Assembly: GCA_031296935.1 (NCBI GenBank)
Contig: JAVDPD010000027.1
Span: 1-64,000, forward strand
Origin: Cerasicoccus maritimus
GTDB lineage: Bacteria > Verrucomicrobiota > Verrucomicrobiia > Opitutales > Cerasicoccaceae
DNA: 64,000 nucleotides
Reading direction: 5' to 3'
In this document: one piece after another, positions 8,931 to 17,556 of the stretch
Position numbering within the stretch: the stretch's first letter is position 1
How the letters are laid out: each line of letters opens with the position of its first letter
Notes under the pieces: generated by a model
Told to the model about the DNA's origin: nothing
Database searches by the model: none
Seen by the model: only the letters and a program-made list of their open reading frames with translations
Translations under genes and position numbers: made by a program

Positions 8931-9635
8931 ATGTTAAAAACAGGATTTATTGCGTGCATGATTTTCACGGGGAATTTGATCTTGGCAAAGCCGGTTGCTG
9001 AGTGGGATTTTACCAATCTCCCGGCTGATGAAGTCATCCTGGAAGTTGAATCTTCGGATGGTGCGCCAGCTTTAAGGCAAAGTGAGTTCGATTATGGTCC
9101 GTTTACCATACGTTCCGGGAACGTGACGTCCTTGAAGTTTAATAGCGAGCAACGATCTTCACTCTATGGCTCAAGTGATGGCCCATATGATTTTGGTGAT
9201 GGTGAGGCATTTGCTGTTGAAGTTTCAGTCTACCCAACTGAATACGCACCCACAGAGCAAACTGCACGTCAGATAATTATGAAAAGAGCTCGCTCTGGGA
9301 ATTATCATGGCTGGTCGTTGGCCATCGATACTAATGGACGGCTGGTATTCGTTATTGCGGCAGAGGGGATGCCAGCAAAAGTTTTGAAGTCACGAGAGTC
9401 CATCCCACTGAATGAGTGGAGCGAAGTTGCGATTGCTCGCAGGGCTGATGGCGGGATGGAACTCTACCTTGACGGTGATTTAATCACAGAGGGGAATGGC
9501 TTGACCGGTTCACTCAAGAATGACTCTGAGTTATTTGTTGGGAGGCATAGTGGTGCTGAAAATAAGGCTTATTTTTTCGATGGGCAAATGAAATCAATTC
9601 GCATTTCTACTGGAAAGTATCGCATCTCCAAATAA
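8931..9635 (+). CDS. Secreted LamG/concanavalin A-like domain protein
   Basis: A 234-residue protein. ATG 8931 is chosen because GGAG at 8917-8920 precedes it by 10 bases and the protein then opens with a signal peptide (LKTGFIACMIFTGNLILA). The mature region has LamG features: FAVEVSVYPTE, an RARSGNYHGWSLAI strand, NEWSEVAIARR, MELYLDGDLI and LFVGRHSG. Such modules bind carbohydrate or protein and often sit in glycan-utilisation loci. No catalytic residues are evident. It lies 19 bases after the pseudopilin gene and 25 bases before the beta-helix gene, so cotranscription is likely. Confidence 0.8.
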   Translation: MLKTGFIACMIFTGNLILAKPVAEWDFTNLPADEVILEVESSDGAPALRQSEFDYGPFTIRSGNVTSLKFNSEQRSSLYGSSDGPYDFGDGEAFAVEVSVYPTEYAPTEQTARQIIMKRARSGNYHGWSLAIDTNGRLVFVIAAEGMPAKVLKSRESIPLNEWSEVAIARRADGGMELYLDGDLITEGNGLTGSLKNDSELFVGRHSGAENKAYFFDGQMKSIRISTGKYRISK

Positions 9636-9660
9636 GTCAGAATTTATATTTATATTAGTT

Positions 9661-11526
9661 GTGAACATTTTGATTTTGGCACAAAACTTGGCACTACGTT
9701 TATCCTTAGCAATTGCATTATTTGCGTTTTTTTCAGGATCGGTAGAGGCCCAGCATCACAGTGAAATTCTGGCCACCGATTATGGCGTGAGTGTGGATTC
9801 AGCAGATAACACAATGGCCTTGCGGCGTGCGCTTAAGGCATGCGATGGTTTGAAGGGTGACCGCGTTCTACTTTTACCTGAGGGAAAGCTGCGCTTTTCC
9901 ACGGAAGGCTTGGGCGGTGCTCGTAGTATTTTAGAAATAGTAGGTTCCTCCGATATTACCTTGGACGGGCAGGGGGCGACCTTGCTGATTAAGGGAGATC
10001 CTTCAAATATGAAGTTTTTCGATGTGAGAGATTGCAAAAATCTGCATTTTAAAAACTTCCGCATTGACTGTGAGTTGCCGATGGCGGCTCAGGGCCGTAT
10101 TCTTTCTTTTGATGGAGATGGGCGTATTGAGCTGGAGATCGATCCCAAGTTTCCTTTGCCAGATGGACAGCATGTTGAATCCATTGTCGACTGTGATCCA
10201 GATGAAGGTCTATTCCTAGCGAACATCGACCTCTATAGTTCGGCGATCAAATCAATCACTCCGTTGGCAGATAATCGGTATCAGGTTAACTTTAAGAAAA
10301 TTTCAAGCACTGAGAACGAGGATAGATTTCGAGACTTGCACGAACTGGAATCCGTGATGCCTGGTCATCGTATTGTTATGCGGTTTTATGGTTATGGTGG
10401 CTCCGCTTTTCACATCATCAATTCAGATGATGTCAGCTTTGAGGATGTTACGGTTCATTCCTTTGCGGGCATGGGAATTCTGGCGTCGATGAGCGGTGAT
10501 TTTAGTTTGAATAGATTCAATGTTAAGCCGCCGGAGGGTAGTGGACGATTGATCTCTGTCACGAAGGATGCAGTGCACCTAAGTCATATGCGTGGTAAAG
10601 TGAAAATGAACGACTGCCACTTTCAAGCGGTGGGGGATGATGCTCTTAATGTATATGCCAAAATGCGAAACGTCTACAGATTGATTGATAGTCATACTGT
10701 TGAAATGATTTTTGACCGTAATCGGGGGTGGCAAGGTCCGACTCCTCGTAAAGGTGAAGTATTAAACTTTTGGCGCGCTGAATCGCTTGAGCATATTGGA
10801 AAAGCACAGGTAACTGAAGCGTACTGGAATTCTGGTGCAAAGCGTTTCTTGGTAAAGTTTTCTGATCCTTTGCCGGCAGGAGTGAGTAAGAGAGATTGGG
10901 TTAGCAGCGAACTCTACTTGGCGGAGGTAGAAGTCTCGAATTGTACATTTAAAGGTATGTTAGCTCGTGCTGCCGTATTCTCGACAAATAAAGTCGTATT
11001 TCGCGACTGTGAGGTGGAGGCGTCCTCTTATTCGGGAATCTTGCTGACAGCAGGTGCAAGGCATGAAATGCAGGGCCCGGCACCTCGCGATGTTCGTATT
11101 GAGAATAATCACTTTATTGGGACAGGAGGTGCTGCGATATTTGGCTATATCATTGTGCCAAGACCTTCCTCGAGTGCAATGGATCAGATTGTAATACGAG
11201 GCAATCACTTTAGTGAAGACGTTGAAATGAGCAAACTTCGCTTGAAGCATCGCAGGCCGGAATGGTTGCATTGGTCTGCTGCAATCTGTCTTATCGGCGG
11301 GAGCAATTTCGAGCTGTCCGACAATGACTTTTCGGGGTATCAAACCAGCGCAGTGTATGATCACGTATCGAGACTGAAGGTTGAAGGTAATCGATCTGAA
11401 TCAACCTCGCGTATCGTTTTAAATAACGGCTCTGGTACGTTTGCAGATGACAATGAAAATCTTTCAGTCGATGTTGGTGCAGAGGATATCGATTGGGAGC
11501 TGCGTTACCTAGGAATCACCCGATAA
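9661..11526 (+). CDS. Secreted right-handed beta-helix glycosidase, GH110-like
   Basis: A 621-residue protein with a GTG start and a signal peptide ending near VEAQ. The body shows parallel beta-helix repeats (VFRDCEVEASSYSGIL, VRIENNHFIGTGGAA, IVIRGNHF). A segment with DAVHLSHMRGKVKMNDCHF followed by GDDALNVY resembles GH110 exo-alpha-1,3-galactosidases, in which Asp residues in this region are catalytic. GH110 enzymes remove terminal alpha-galactose, for example from blood-group B type glycans or algal carrageenans. The assignment is by remembered motifs. A generic pectate-lyase-fold role remains possible. The sialidase-like gene overlaps its 3' end. Confidence 0.65.
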   Translation: MNILILAQNLALRLSLAIALFAFFSGSVEAQHHSEILATDYGVSVDSADNTMALRRALKACDGLKGDRVLLLPEGKLRFSTEGLGGARSILEIVGSSDITLDGQGATLLIKGDPSNMKFFDVRDCKNLHFKNFRIDCELPMAAQGRILSFDGDGRIELEIDPKFPLPDGQHVESIVDCDPDEGLFLANIDLYSSAIKSITPLADNRYQVNFKKISSTENEDRFRDLHELESVMPGHRIVMRFYGYGGSAFHIINSDDVSFEDVTVHSFAGMGILASMSGDFSLNRFNVKPPEGSGRLISVTKDAVHLSHMRGKVKMNDCHFQAVGDDALNVYAKMRNVYRLIDSHTVEMIFDRNRGWQGPTPRKGEVLNFWRAESLEHIGKAQVTEAYWNSGAKRFLVKFSDPLPAGVSKRDWVSSELYLAEVEVSNCTFKGMLARAAVFSTNKVVFRDCEVEASSYSGILLTAGARHEMQGPAPRDVRIENNHFIGTGGAAIFGYIIVPRPSSSAMDQIVIRGNHFSEDVEMSKLRLKHRRPEWLHWSAAICLIGGSNFELSDNDFSGYQTSAVYDHVSRLKVEGNRSESTSRIVLNNGSGTFADDNENLSVDVGAEDIDWELRYLGITR

Positions 11527-12803
11527 CAAGCCTGAATTCAGTGTTACCCCTAACCAATCAGAATATTGCGATACAGCTCGAGCCCGATATCCGAATCGGT
11601 CGATTGAAGTTTTCGACGAACTCGCTGCCTTCTGAGCTACAGCTAGATGCAGAACTTGGTGTCGTCACCGCAAGAAACGCGCAAGCTAAGCGTATTTATC
11701 TAGGCGAATACGCATGCCACCCTCGCAGTATCCTTAGCCAGAATGGAGACATCCTGCTTATGCATGCCGCCGGCGGAATGCACTATGCGTGGAGAGGAAG
11801 CAATCAAGCCAAGAATAAAATGCTTCTGCACGTATCGAAAGATCAGGGTCTATCGTGGTCAGATCCAGTATTGCCTTGGCAATGCCCTTATTCGCTCCAC
11901 GCGCCAATCCCATTTATTTCACAACGGACAGGTGAGTTTTATGTTTTTGGTACAGAACCGATGATCGGCCACTATCAAGGTGAAGAAAATGCCCCGATCG
12001 GTTTTCGTCGCTTCAACGATCAGAGCAAAGAATGGGATGATGTTCGCTTAATCAGACCACTTAATTGCCCTGACTTCCAGGGCATGTCCGCAATGCGTAT
12101 GTGTGAAACACCTAGCGGGACATGGCTATTAGGAACTCATCGAGCTAAATGGAGCAGAAACCAAGAGGGAGATGAAAGTGTAATAACTGAGCAGTTCCTG
12201 CTCAGAAGCGAAGACCAGGGGGAATCCTGGACGCTTTTGCCAGACACTAAAGGATGGCAATGCCCCGGCCATAGCCGCATGGATGAAGCGCGGCCTATAG
12301 TGCTGTCCGATGGGCAGATATTACTCATCGCCAGAACACCCGAAGGCCACTTATGGCAATCCAGAAGCATTGATGATGGAATGAGTTGGACTGAGTTCCA
12401 AAGCACACCGCTAAAGCATCTGGATGCACCTCCAATGGTATTCACGCTCGATGGCGGCAGCACATTGATAGCCTTCATTCACAATAAGGATAAACCTGAC
12501 GTCATCGATAATTTAATTTTTTCTCAGGAAATTCGCTCTGAACTTTGGTTTTCGTTGTCGACTGATGGGAGCCGCACATGGTCGGAGCCTCGCTTCCTGG
12601 CGGTAAACGCATGCACTCCCGAAAAGTTAACAGGCTGGGGCTCTGCCACGCCAATGCTTTCATATGCAGACCTTATTTGCATTGGCGATACTTTGCATTT
12701 ATTTGTGGATCACCAAATGCGTCAAGTCATCCAAATCAGCTTTCTTCGTTCTGAATTGGGCAGTTTTCCAACTCTTAAAGAGCTTCAGCATCCCATAAGC
12801 TAA
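11493..12803 (+). CDS. Sialidase-fold (BNR/Asp-box) exo-glycosidase
   Basis: A 436-residue beta-propeller protein. Four Asp-box motifs are visible: SKDQGLSWSDP, SEDQGESWTLL, SIDDGMSWTEF and STDGSRTWSEP. CHPRSILSQNGDILLM and DEARPIVLSDGQILLIARTPEG carry the Arg residues expected of the sialidase arginine cluster. No signal peptide is seen from ATG 11493 or from the in-frame GTG at 11541; the true start is uncertain. Such enzymes cleave terminal sialic acid or related sugars; GH33-like proteins of this subgroup can have other substrates. The nearby N-acetylneuraminate lyase supports a sialic-acid role. It overlaps the preceding gene by 34 bases if the first ATG is used. Confidence 0.72.
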   Translation: MGAALPRNHPITSLNSVLPLTNQNIAIQLEPDIRIGRLKFSTNSLPSELQLDAELGVVTARNAQAKRIYLGEYACHPRSILSQNGDILLMHAAGGMHYAWRGSNQAKNKMLLHVSKDQGLSWSDPVLPWQCPYSLHAPIPFISQRTGEFYVFGTEPMIGHYQGEENAPIGFRRFNDQSKEWDDVRLIRPLNCPDFQGMSAMRMCETPSGTWLLGTHRAKWSRNQEGDESVITEQFLLRSEDQGESWTLLPDTKGWQCPGHSRMDEARPIVLSDGQILLIARTPEGHLWQSRSIDDGMSWTEFQSTPLKHLDAPPMVFTLDGGSTLIAFIHNKDKPDVIDNLIFSQEIRSELWFSLSTDGSRTWSEPRFLAVNACTPEKLTGWGSATPMLSYADLICIGDTLHLFVDHQMRQVIQISFLRSELGSFPTLKELQHPIS

Positions 12804-12940
12804 TTGAGAACAATATCCTTGAAAGATCAGCCAATATATAATATATCTATAGGCATATTCATTTGACTCCGATCCTGGAAATGTCATAATGAATACAAAC
12901 AAAAACCCCTAATACTTACCCATAGCAACCACATTCAAAA

Positions 12941-13729
12941 ATGGATAATCGACTCATTCTTCCGTTACTTGCCTTTTCAATCGTCACGCCGCTTGTTAAC
13001 GCGACCACACTGGTTAGCGGGTTCGGCAGCAATGCCGATGGCGCACTGGTCGGGCAATCAACGCCCCAAGGTCAGACTTGGGTTCAGTTTGGCTCCGTTG
13101 CCAATCCCTTAAATGTCTCCAACAACACACTAACTTTAACCACAACAGGGGAAAATACATCAGTTAATTTCCTGAATGGTGATACTTTTAGCGACACAAC
13201 CCTCTATTTGGGTTTTACCATGAACCTCTCTAGCGTATCTAGTGCAGGAACATTTTTTACATCGTTTAGCTCAAACAATACGACAGATTCCAGTGCAGGA
13301 AGAGTTTATGTCAAAACAGATGGCGTAAGCACTGGTGACTATTTGCTAGGTGGCCGAACTGGAGCATTTGGCGGTCAAGAATACGGAACAATAGACCTAA
13401 ACTTCAATCAGGACTACCGTGTGGTAATGGCGTACACTGCTGCTGGTTCCGGGGCCACTGCGGGCTACACCATTTACGTTGACCCGATTAGTAGCACTGA
13501 AGGAGACAACACGATTTACCACGCCTACACTCGAAGCGGAGCCGCAAGCCTCAATACTGTAGGAAGCTATCAAATCAGACAGGACCAAGTAGGCGGCGTT
13601 CTATCCAATATCGTTGTAGCGACTACTTTTAGTGAAGCTGCTGCGATCCCAGAACCGACTACCTATGCCCTATTACTTGGCTCCCTGTCTCTCCTGACTA
13701 TTGTCGCTTTAAAAAGAAGGAATCGCTAA
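12941..13729 (+). CDS. PEP-CTERM exported protein
   Basis: A 262-residue protein with an N-terminal signal peptide (about 21 residues, ending near VNA), a Thr/Ser/Asn-rich body and the C-terminal tripartite sorting tail: IPEPTTYALL, a hydrophobic helix, then KRRNR. PEP-CTERM tails are recognised by exosortase (EpsH) and link surface proteins to an exopolysaccharide-producing envelope. The body shows a LamG-like beta-sandwich pattern but no catalytic motif. A rho-independent terminator follows the stop, so this gene appears to end its transcription unit. Confidence 0.9.
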   Translation: MDNRLILPLLAFSIVTPLVNATTLVSGFGSNADGALVGQSTPQGQTWVQFGSVANPLNVSNNTLTLTTTGENTSVNFLNGDTFSDTTLYLGFTMNLSSVSSAGTFFTSFSSNNTTDSSAGRVYVKTDGVSTGDYLLGGRTGAFGGQEYGTIDLNFNQDYRVVMAYTAAGSGATAGYTIYVDPISSTEGDNTIYHAYTRSGAASLNTVGSYQIRQDQVGGVLSNIVVATTFSEAAAIPEPTTYALLLGSLSLLTIVALKRRNR

Positions 13730-13758
13730 GCTCTTCAGGTTTGATCATCCGGTTTTGC

Positions 13759-13788
13759 AAAACGCTTGCTGACTGGCAGGCGTTTTTT
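13759..13788 (+). terminator. Rho-independent terminator after the PEP-CTERM gene
   Basis: AAAACGC at 13759-13765 pairs with GCGTTTT at 13780-13786, and a run of six T begins inside the second arm. The hairpin begins about 30 bases after the stop codon of the PEP-CTERM gene. Confidence 0.7.
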
Positions 13789-13855
13789 ATTGCCCCTACT
13801 ATCGCGTAACTATTGAGAAGGTTTTTATATTACAAACAATCCTCGAGTATTCGAC

Positions 13856-14845
13856 ATGAAAACATACGATAACAATCCATGCGCATTTAAACTGGATGGA
13901 CTCATTGCGGCCCCATTTACACCGTTTCACGCGGATGGTGAACTTAATCTAGCAATTATACCGGAATACGCAGCTTACCTTAAGGAAATAGGCGTAAACG
14001 GCATTTTCATCTGCGGAACTACCGGTGAGGGAGGGTCATTAAGCATCTATGAACGTCAGCAGGTGCTTCAGGCATGGGTTAGCGCTGCAAAGGGTGAATT
14101 GCAAATTATCGCCCACATAGGCCATGCCTCAGCCAAAGAGTCAAGAGAGCTCGCAGTCCACGCGGCTGAAACTGGCGCAGAAGCAATTGCAGCGATGCCA
14201 TGCAGTCGTTGGCCAATATCCGATATAGATACGCTGGTTAATTGGATAGCAGATATAGCAAAGGCAACTCTTCTGCCCTTTTACTATTATCACATTCCCA
14301 GTATATCTGGCGTCAACTTACCTATGCGTCAAATGCTTGAGTGCGCATGTGATCGCGTTCCGAACTTAAGCGGCATTAAATTTACCTATGAAGATCTGCT
14401 CGATTTTCAACTTTGTCGCGATGCATGCGATGCAAGATACGATATAAGTTTTGGGCGAGATGAAGCACTCCTTTCAGCACTGGCATTAGGGGCAACTTCA
14501 GCCGTAGGGAGCACATACAACTTTGCCGCGCCACTCTACAGTCGGATCATCAGTGCTTTTGCCGAAGCTGATCATGGAACTGCTGTGCAATTGCAACGAC
14601 AATCCGCAGAGCTGATTGACGTTATGATTAAGCATGGTGGGTTATCCGCGATAAAAGCCGCTATGTCTTACACCGGATTAGATTTGGGGCCCTGCCGACT
14701 GCCGATGAAATCGCTCAAAGTAAAACAGACCAGTTTGCTTCTTAATGACTTGGAGCAGAGAGGTTTATTGCAATATATCGCACGCGCTGACAATAAGAGT
14801 GGTCCCACTGCGCAATTTATCCGGGATGCAGTGCCTCTACCGTGA
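13856..14845 (+). CDS. nanA: N-acetylneuraminate lyase (DapA/NanA superfamily)
   Basis: A 329-residue class I aldolase. GTTGEG at 54-59 binds the substrate carboxylate, YYYHIP at 143-148 includes the catalytic Tyr, and Lys175 in GIKFTYEDLLDF is the Schiff-base lysine. The string around Lys175 is close to animal-type N-acetylneuraminate lyase (GLKFSDTDLLDF) and unlike dihydrodipicolinate synthase. The enzyme splits N-acetylneuraminate to N-acetylmannosamine and pyruvate. It complements the upstream sialidase-fold protein. No Shine-Dalgarno sequence is seen. A small hairpin (CTACCG/CGGTAG, 14837-14854) straddles the stop codon. The 246-base gap to the transposase contains short hairpins (for example CATAGGTCCACCTATG) but no gene. 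Confidence 0.82.
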   Translation: MKTYDNNPCAFKLDGLIAAPFTPFHADGELNLAIIPEYAAYLKEIGVNGIFICGTTGEGGSLSIYERQQVLQAWVSAAKGELQIIAHIGHASAKESRELAVHAAETGAEAIAAMPCSRWPISDIDTLVNWIADIAKATLLPFYYYHIPSISGVNLPMRQMLECACDRVPNLSGIKFTYEDLLDFQLCRDACDARYDISFGRDEALLSALALGATSAVGSTYNFAAPLYSRIISAFAEADHGTAVQLQRQSAELIDVMIKHGGLSAIKAAMSYTGLDLGPCRLPMKSLKVKQTSLLLNDLEQRGLLQYIARADNKSGPTAQFIRDAVPLP

Positions 14846-15091
14846 TCGCGGTAGGCCTATGGGGATAGATATACTAACCGCTATGCAGAATTTTCGTACT
14901 TTGTTTGTCCTCATAGGTCCACCTATGGGGAAGTGTTTGCGAAAATAAAATTGGCGATTTTTGAGCCGCTTTGTCTCGAATCGCTGCTTTTTACCCCTTT
15001 AAACAGGGGAATTCGGTTTGCATCCCCACAGGTCTGACCTGAGGAGATAAGTTTCATAAAATAGAAAATCGGAACAATCTACTGTGGATTT

Positions 15092-16228
15092 TTAGGCTGC
15101 TTTTAGTTCCTCCTTTCCGTTGTCTCGGTAGTAGTAATTTAAGAGGCCGCCGAGCCGCTCAAATTTACGAATCTCTGAGGATTGATCGGGCTTAGCGGGC
15201 GAGTAGGGGAATGGGATGAGATTGTCCAGACCCTGATGGTTGCGTTCATGGTAAAAATGCTTCATATACTCAGAAATAGCCCTCCGCAGCGAGTTCTCGC
15301 CCAAGAAGATGAAGTGGTTAAGGCACTCGCGTTTGATGCACTTGACGAAGCTTTCCGCGTAGCCGTTTTGCTCAGGACAGCCTCTCATTGTCGGAACCAC
15401 TTTCACGCCTGACTTCTCGATGATCTCTATGAAGGCAGGAGTGTAGAGCGGATCGTTGTCGACGACCAAATATTTCATGCCGCCAAGCAACCCATCGAAG
15501 TCGTTGGTCAGCTCTCGGGCCAAGTTGCACATGACCTCGCCGTTGACCTGGCAACCAGTGTGCACAACTTGCACCTCGCGCTTGGCAATATTGATCACGA
15601 AAAAGCTCAGATAGCGAACCAGTCCGTGTGGCGTCCAGACCTCGGTCGTGAAGAAATCAGCGGCGGAGATGACTGATAGTTGGTTTCGCATGAACCGTTT
15701 CCACTGCTTGCGCTTAGCGCGTTCAGGGGAGGGAAGTATGCCATTTTGCCGGAGGATGTTACCAACGGTTGATTCGCAGACTTCGTAGCCAAGATTGGCC
15801 AACGCGCCTTGGATGCGCCCGTAGCCCCAATGGTCGTTTTCCTGGGCGAATTTGATGCACAGCTGACGGATGACTTGCATGCGCTTCTGTCCTTCGGTAT
15901 TAACCGTGCGCTTGGCCGTATATTTGAGTGCGATCAGGCGTCGGTGCCACGCCATTAAGGTCTTCGGCGTGACCAGGTTGGCGTATTTTTCGAGCTGATC
16001 CTTACCCAGTTTCTTGGCTTTTTCCGCGAGACTACGACGCTGGCAATCGTTCAGATCGAGTTTCTTACCTGTGGCGTCGAATTGCTGTTTGAGCACTCGA
16101 TTCTCCTCGAGCAGATACTCAATGACATCCTGTTGTTTTCGGTTCATCCAACCAGCTAAAGTTGCCAGAATCATTCGTGCTTGCGTCTTCAAGGCAGCAT
16201 TTTGTAGAGTTTCGTAAAAGGCTGTCAA
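15092..16228 (-). CDS. Integrase-core (rve) DDE transposase
   Basis: A 378-residue transposase. Residues 1-100 are a helical, charged DNA-binding region with a WHRR motif; about 115-165 hold a second HTH-like segment (GYGRIQGALANLGYEV). The catalytic rve domain follows with DDE residues in SAADFFTTEVW, VVDNDPLYTPAF and QNGYAESFVKCIKREC. The layout fits the IS3/IS481-related integrase-core transposases common in Planctomycetes and Verrucomicrobiota; the exact IS family is not assigned. It is full length and uninterrupted, so the element may still be active. Confidence 0.85.
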   Translation of the reverse strand: MTAFYETLQNAALKTQARMILATLAGWMNRKQQDVIEYLLEENRVLKQQFDATGKKLDLNDCQRRSLAEKAKKLGKDQLEKYANLVTPKTLMAWHRRLIALKYTAKRTVNTEGQKRMQVIRQLCIKFAQENDHWGYGRIQGALANLGYEVCESTVGNILRQNGILPSPERAKRKQWKRFMRNQLSVISAADFFTTEVWTPHGLVRYLSFFVINIAKREVQVVHTGCQVNGEVMCNLARELTNDFDGLLGGMKYLVVDNDPLYTPAFIEIIEKSGVKVVPTMRGCPEQNGYAESFVKCIKRECLNHFIFLGENSLRRAISEYMKHFYHERNHQGLDNLIPFPYSPAKPDQSSEIRKFERLGGLLNYYYRDNGKEELKAA

Positions 16229-16267
16229 TCAGCTTGTTCATTGAGTGCGCCGTAACTTTGCACCCAC

Positions 16268-16559
16268 CACGGCGATGCCATGCGAGCAGGGTTTTTGGCG
16301 TCACTAAATTGGCGTATTTTTCGAGCTGATCTTTCCCGAGCTTTTTGGCCTTTTCGGCGAGACTGCGGCGCTGGCAATCGTTCAGATCGAGTTTCTTACC
16401 TGTGGCGTCGAACTGTTGCTTGAGAACTCGATTTTCCTCGAGCAGATATTCAATGACATCCTGTTGTTTTCGGTTCATCCAACCAGCCAAAGTTGCCAGA
16501 ATTATTCGTGCTTGCGTCTTCAAGGCACAATTTTCTAGAGTTTCGTAAAAGGCTGTCAA
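16268..16559 (-). pseudogene. Truncated duplicate of the transposase 5' end
   Basis: Codons 1 to about 97 are nearly identical to the adjacent intact transposase (same start MTAFYETL, same WHRR motif), with scattered substitutions such as LENCALKTQARII for LQNAALKTQARMI. The similarity stops at WHRR. The frame then runs into the duplicated upstream segment of the intact copy. The catalytic domain is absent, so it cannot act as a transposase. A short peptide acting on the element ends cannot be excluded. Confidence 0.8.
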
Positions 16560-16681
16560 TCAGCTTGTTCATCCTGTGCGGCGTAAATTTGCACCCACCA
16601 GGCACTATACCTTCAGATGCGCTCTTAGAAAGACATTTCAAATACAATCAAAAGACAAACGTTCGAATAACCTTTCAAATA

Positions 16682-17554
16682 CTACTCCAAGCGAACCGGA
16701 GAAAACTTGAGCTTCTTGTCCAATTTATGCTTTCGCAAGACTTGGTAAAAGCGCTGGGAGATAATGCGATAATGCGAAGCTTCGCGTCGATATCGACCAA
16801 AGGCTTCGTAGCTTAAAGCAATATCAAAAGGAAGCTTGCTTAGTTCTTTTGCGTCATAGCGCACAATAACTGGCCCGTAAGCGCCATCGCTAATAAAACA
16901 ACCAGCTTTTTCATCCGCCCCTTCCCAAGTTGCTGGATCACCAGGAAATGGATCGCCTTCCATCTCGATGACGGTATTCAGCATTCGAGGAAGCGTGATG
17001 CTGCTCGACAACCCCAACACAGCGCTCTGGTTGGTTGGTAAAGGCTTATTGGTTGGCAAATCAACCAACTCTAATCCAATTAAATCTTCCGAACGCAATA
17101 ACTCGGCTACTTCCTCGCTAACTGCGAGATAATATCCGACATCAATCGGCCCGATACGGCGTTTGGGCTCATAATCTTCGATGATATCAACTACGTAAGA
17201 CTCGATGTCAGCGTTTTCACAAATGGTAGCGATCTTATCAATAGTGCCTTCAAGAGAGAGGTATTCCGCTCCAGCTAGATCCTGCGCGCTGTACATACGT
17301 AGTCTGGGCATGTAGAATGTGCCGGGTGGATTCGCTTGATCGCCCATGTATGGCACCATACCCGTCTCTTGCTTAACAAGCCTGAGTATCTCTATCAGGT
17401 TGGGGTCATCTTCATACAATTCAACAATATGATAATTGGGATTCTTACCCTCTCTAGGACTAAGAGCTTTAATTACCGCAAAAGACTCATTACTAAGGTT
17501 ATCAGAAGCGCGAGGACTATTCTGACTAATTGAAAAACTGACTTTTACTTTCAT
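16682..17554 (-). CDS. Imm11-like immunity protein (candidate)
   Basis: A 290-residue acidic cytosolic protein, last gene of the toxin operon, starting 2 bases after the stop of the giant toxin-like protein. The C-terminal 35 residues (HYRIISQRFYQVLRKHKLDKKLKFSPVRLE read in pieces: IISQRFYQVLRKHKL, then KLKFSPVRLE) resemble the C-terminal end of Imm11-family proteins, which typically close with a Ser-x-Arg/Lys-x-hydrophobic helix and a GLxFxPV-type strand. The position fits an immunity protein that blocks the C-terminal nuclease of the upstream protein. Family membership is by pattern only. The rest of the protein is not recognised. Confidence 0.5.
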   Translation of the reverse strand: MKVKVSFSISQNSPRASDNLSNESFAVIKALSPREGKNPNYHIVELYEDDPNLIEILRLVKQETGMVPYMGDQANPPGTFYMPRLRMYSAQDLAGAEYLSLEGTIDKIATICENADIESYVVDIIEDYEPKRRIGPIDVGYYLAVSEEVAELLRSEDLIGLELVDLPTNKPLPTNQSAVLGLSSSITLPRMLNTVIEMEGDPFPGDPATWEGADEKAGCFISDGAYGPVIVRYDAKELSKLPFDIALSYEAFGRYRREASHYRIISQRFYQVLRKHKLDKKLKFSPVRLE

Positions 17555-17556
17555 AT

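Larger units (their letters stand above)
15092..16600 (-). mobile_element. DDE-transposase insertion with a truncated second copy
   Basis: A complete transposase gene (15092-16228) lies beside a copy of its first ~100 codons, offset by 331 bases. Sequences upstream of both starts (around 16223-16272 and 16551-16600) are also duplicated and both end in TTTGCACCCACCA, which may be the element's terminus. No matching inverted terminus was found near 15040-15090, so the left boundary is uncertain. A new copy probably inserted into, or recombined with, an older one. Confidence 0.65.

Noticed and set aside
15040..15091. Left inverted terminus of the DDE element
   Set aside because: No sequence matching TGGTGGGTGCAAA was found here, so the left boundary was not called.
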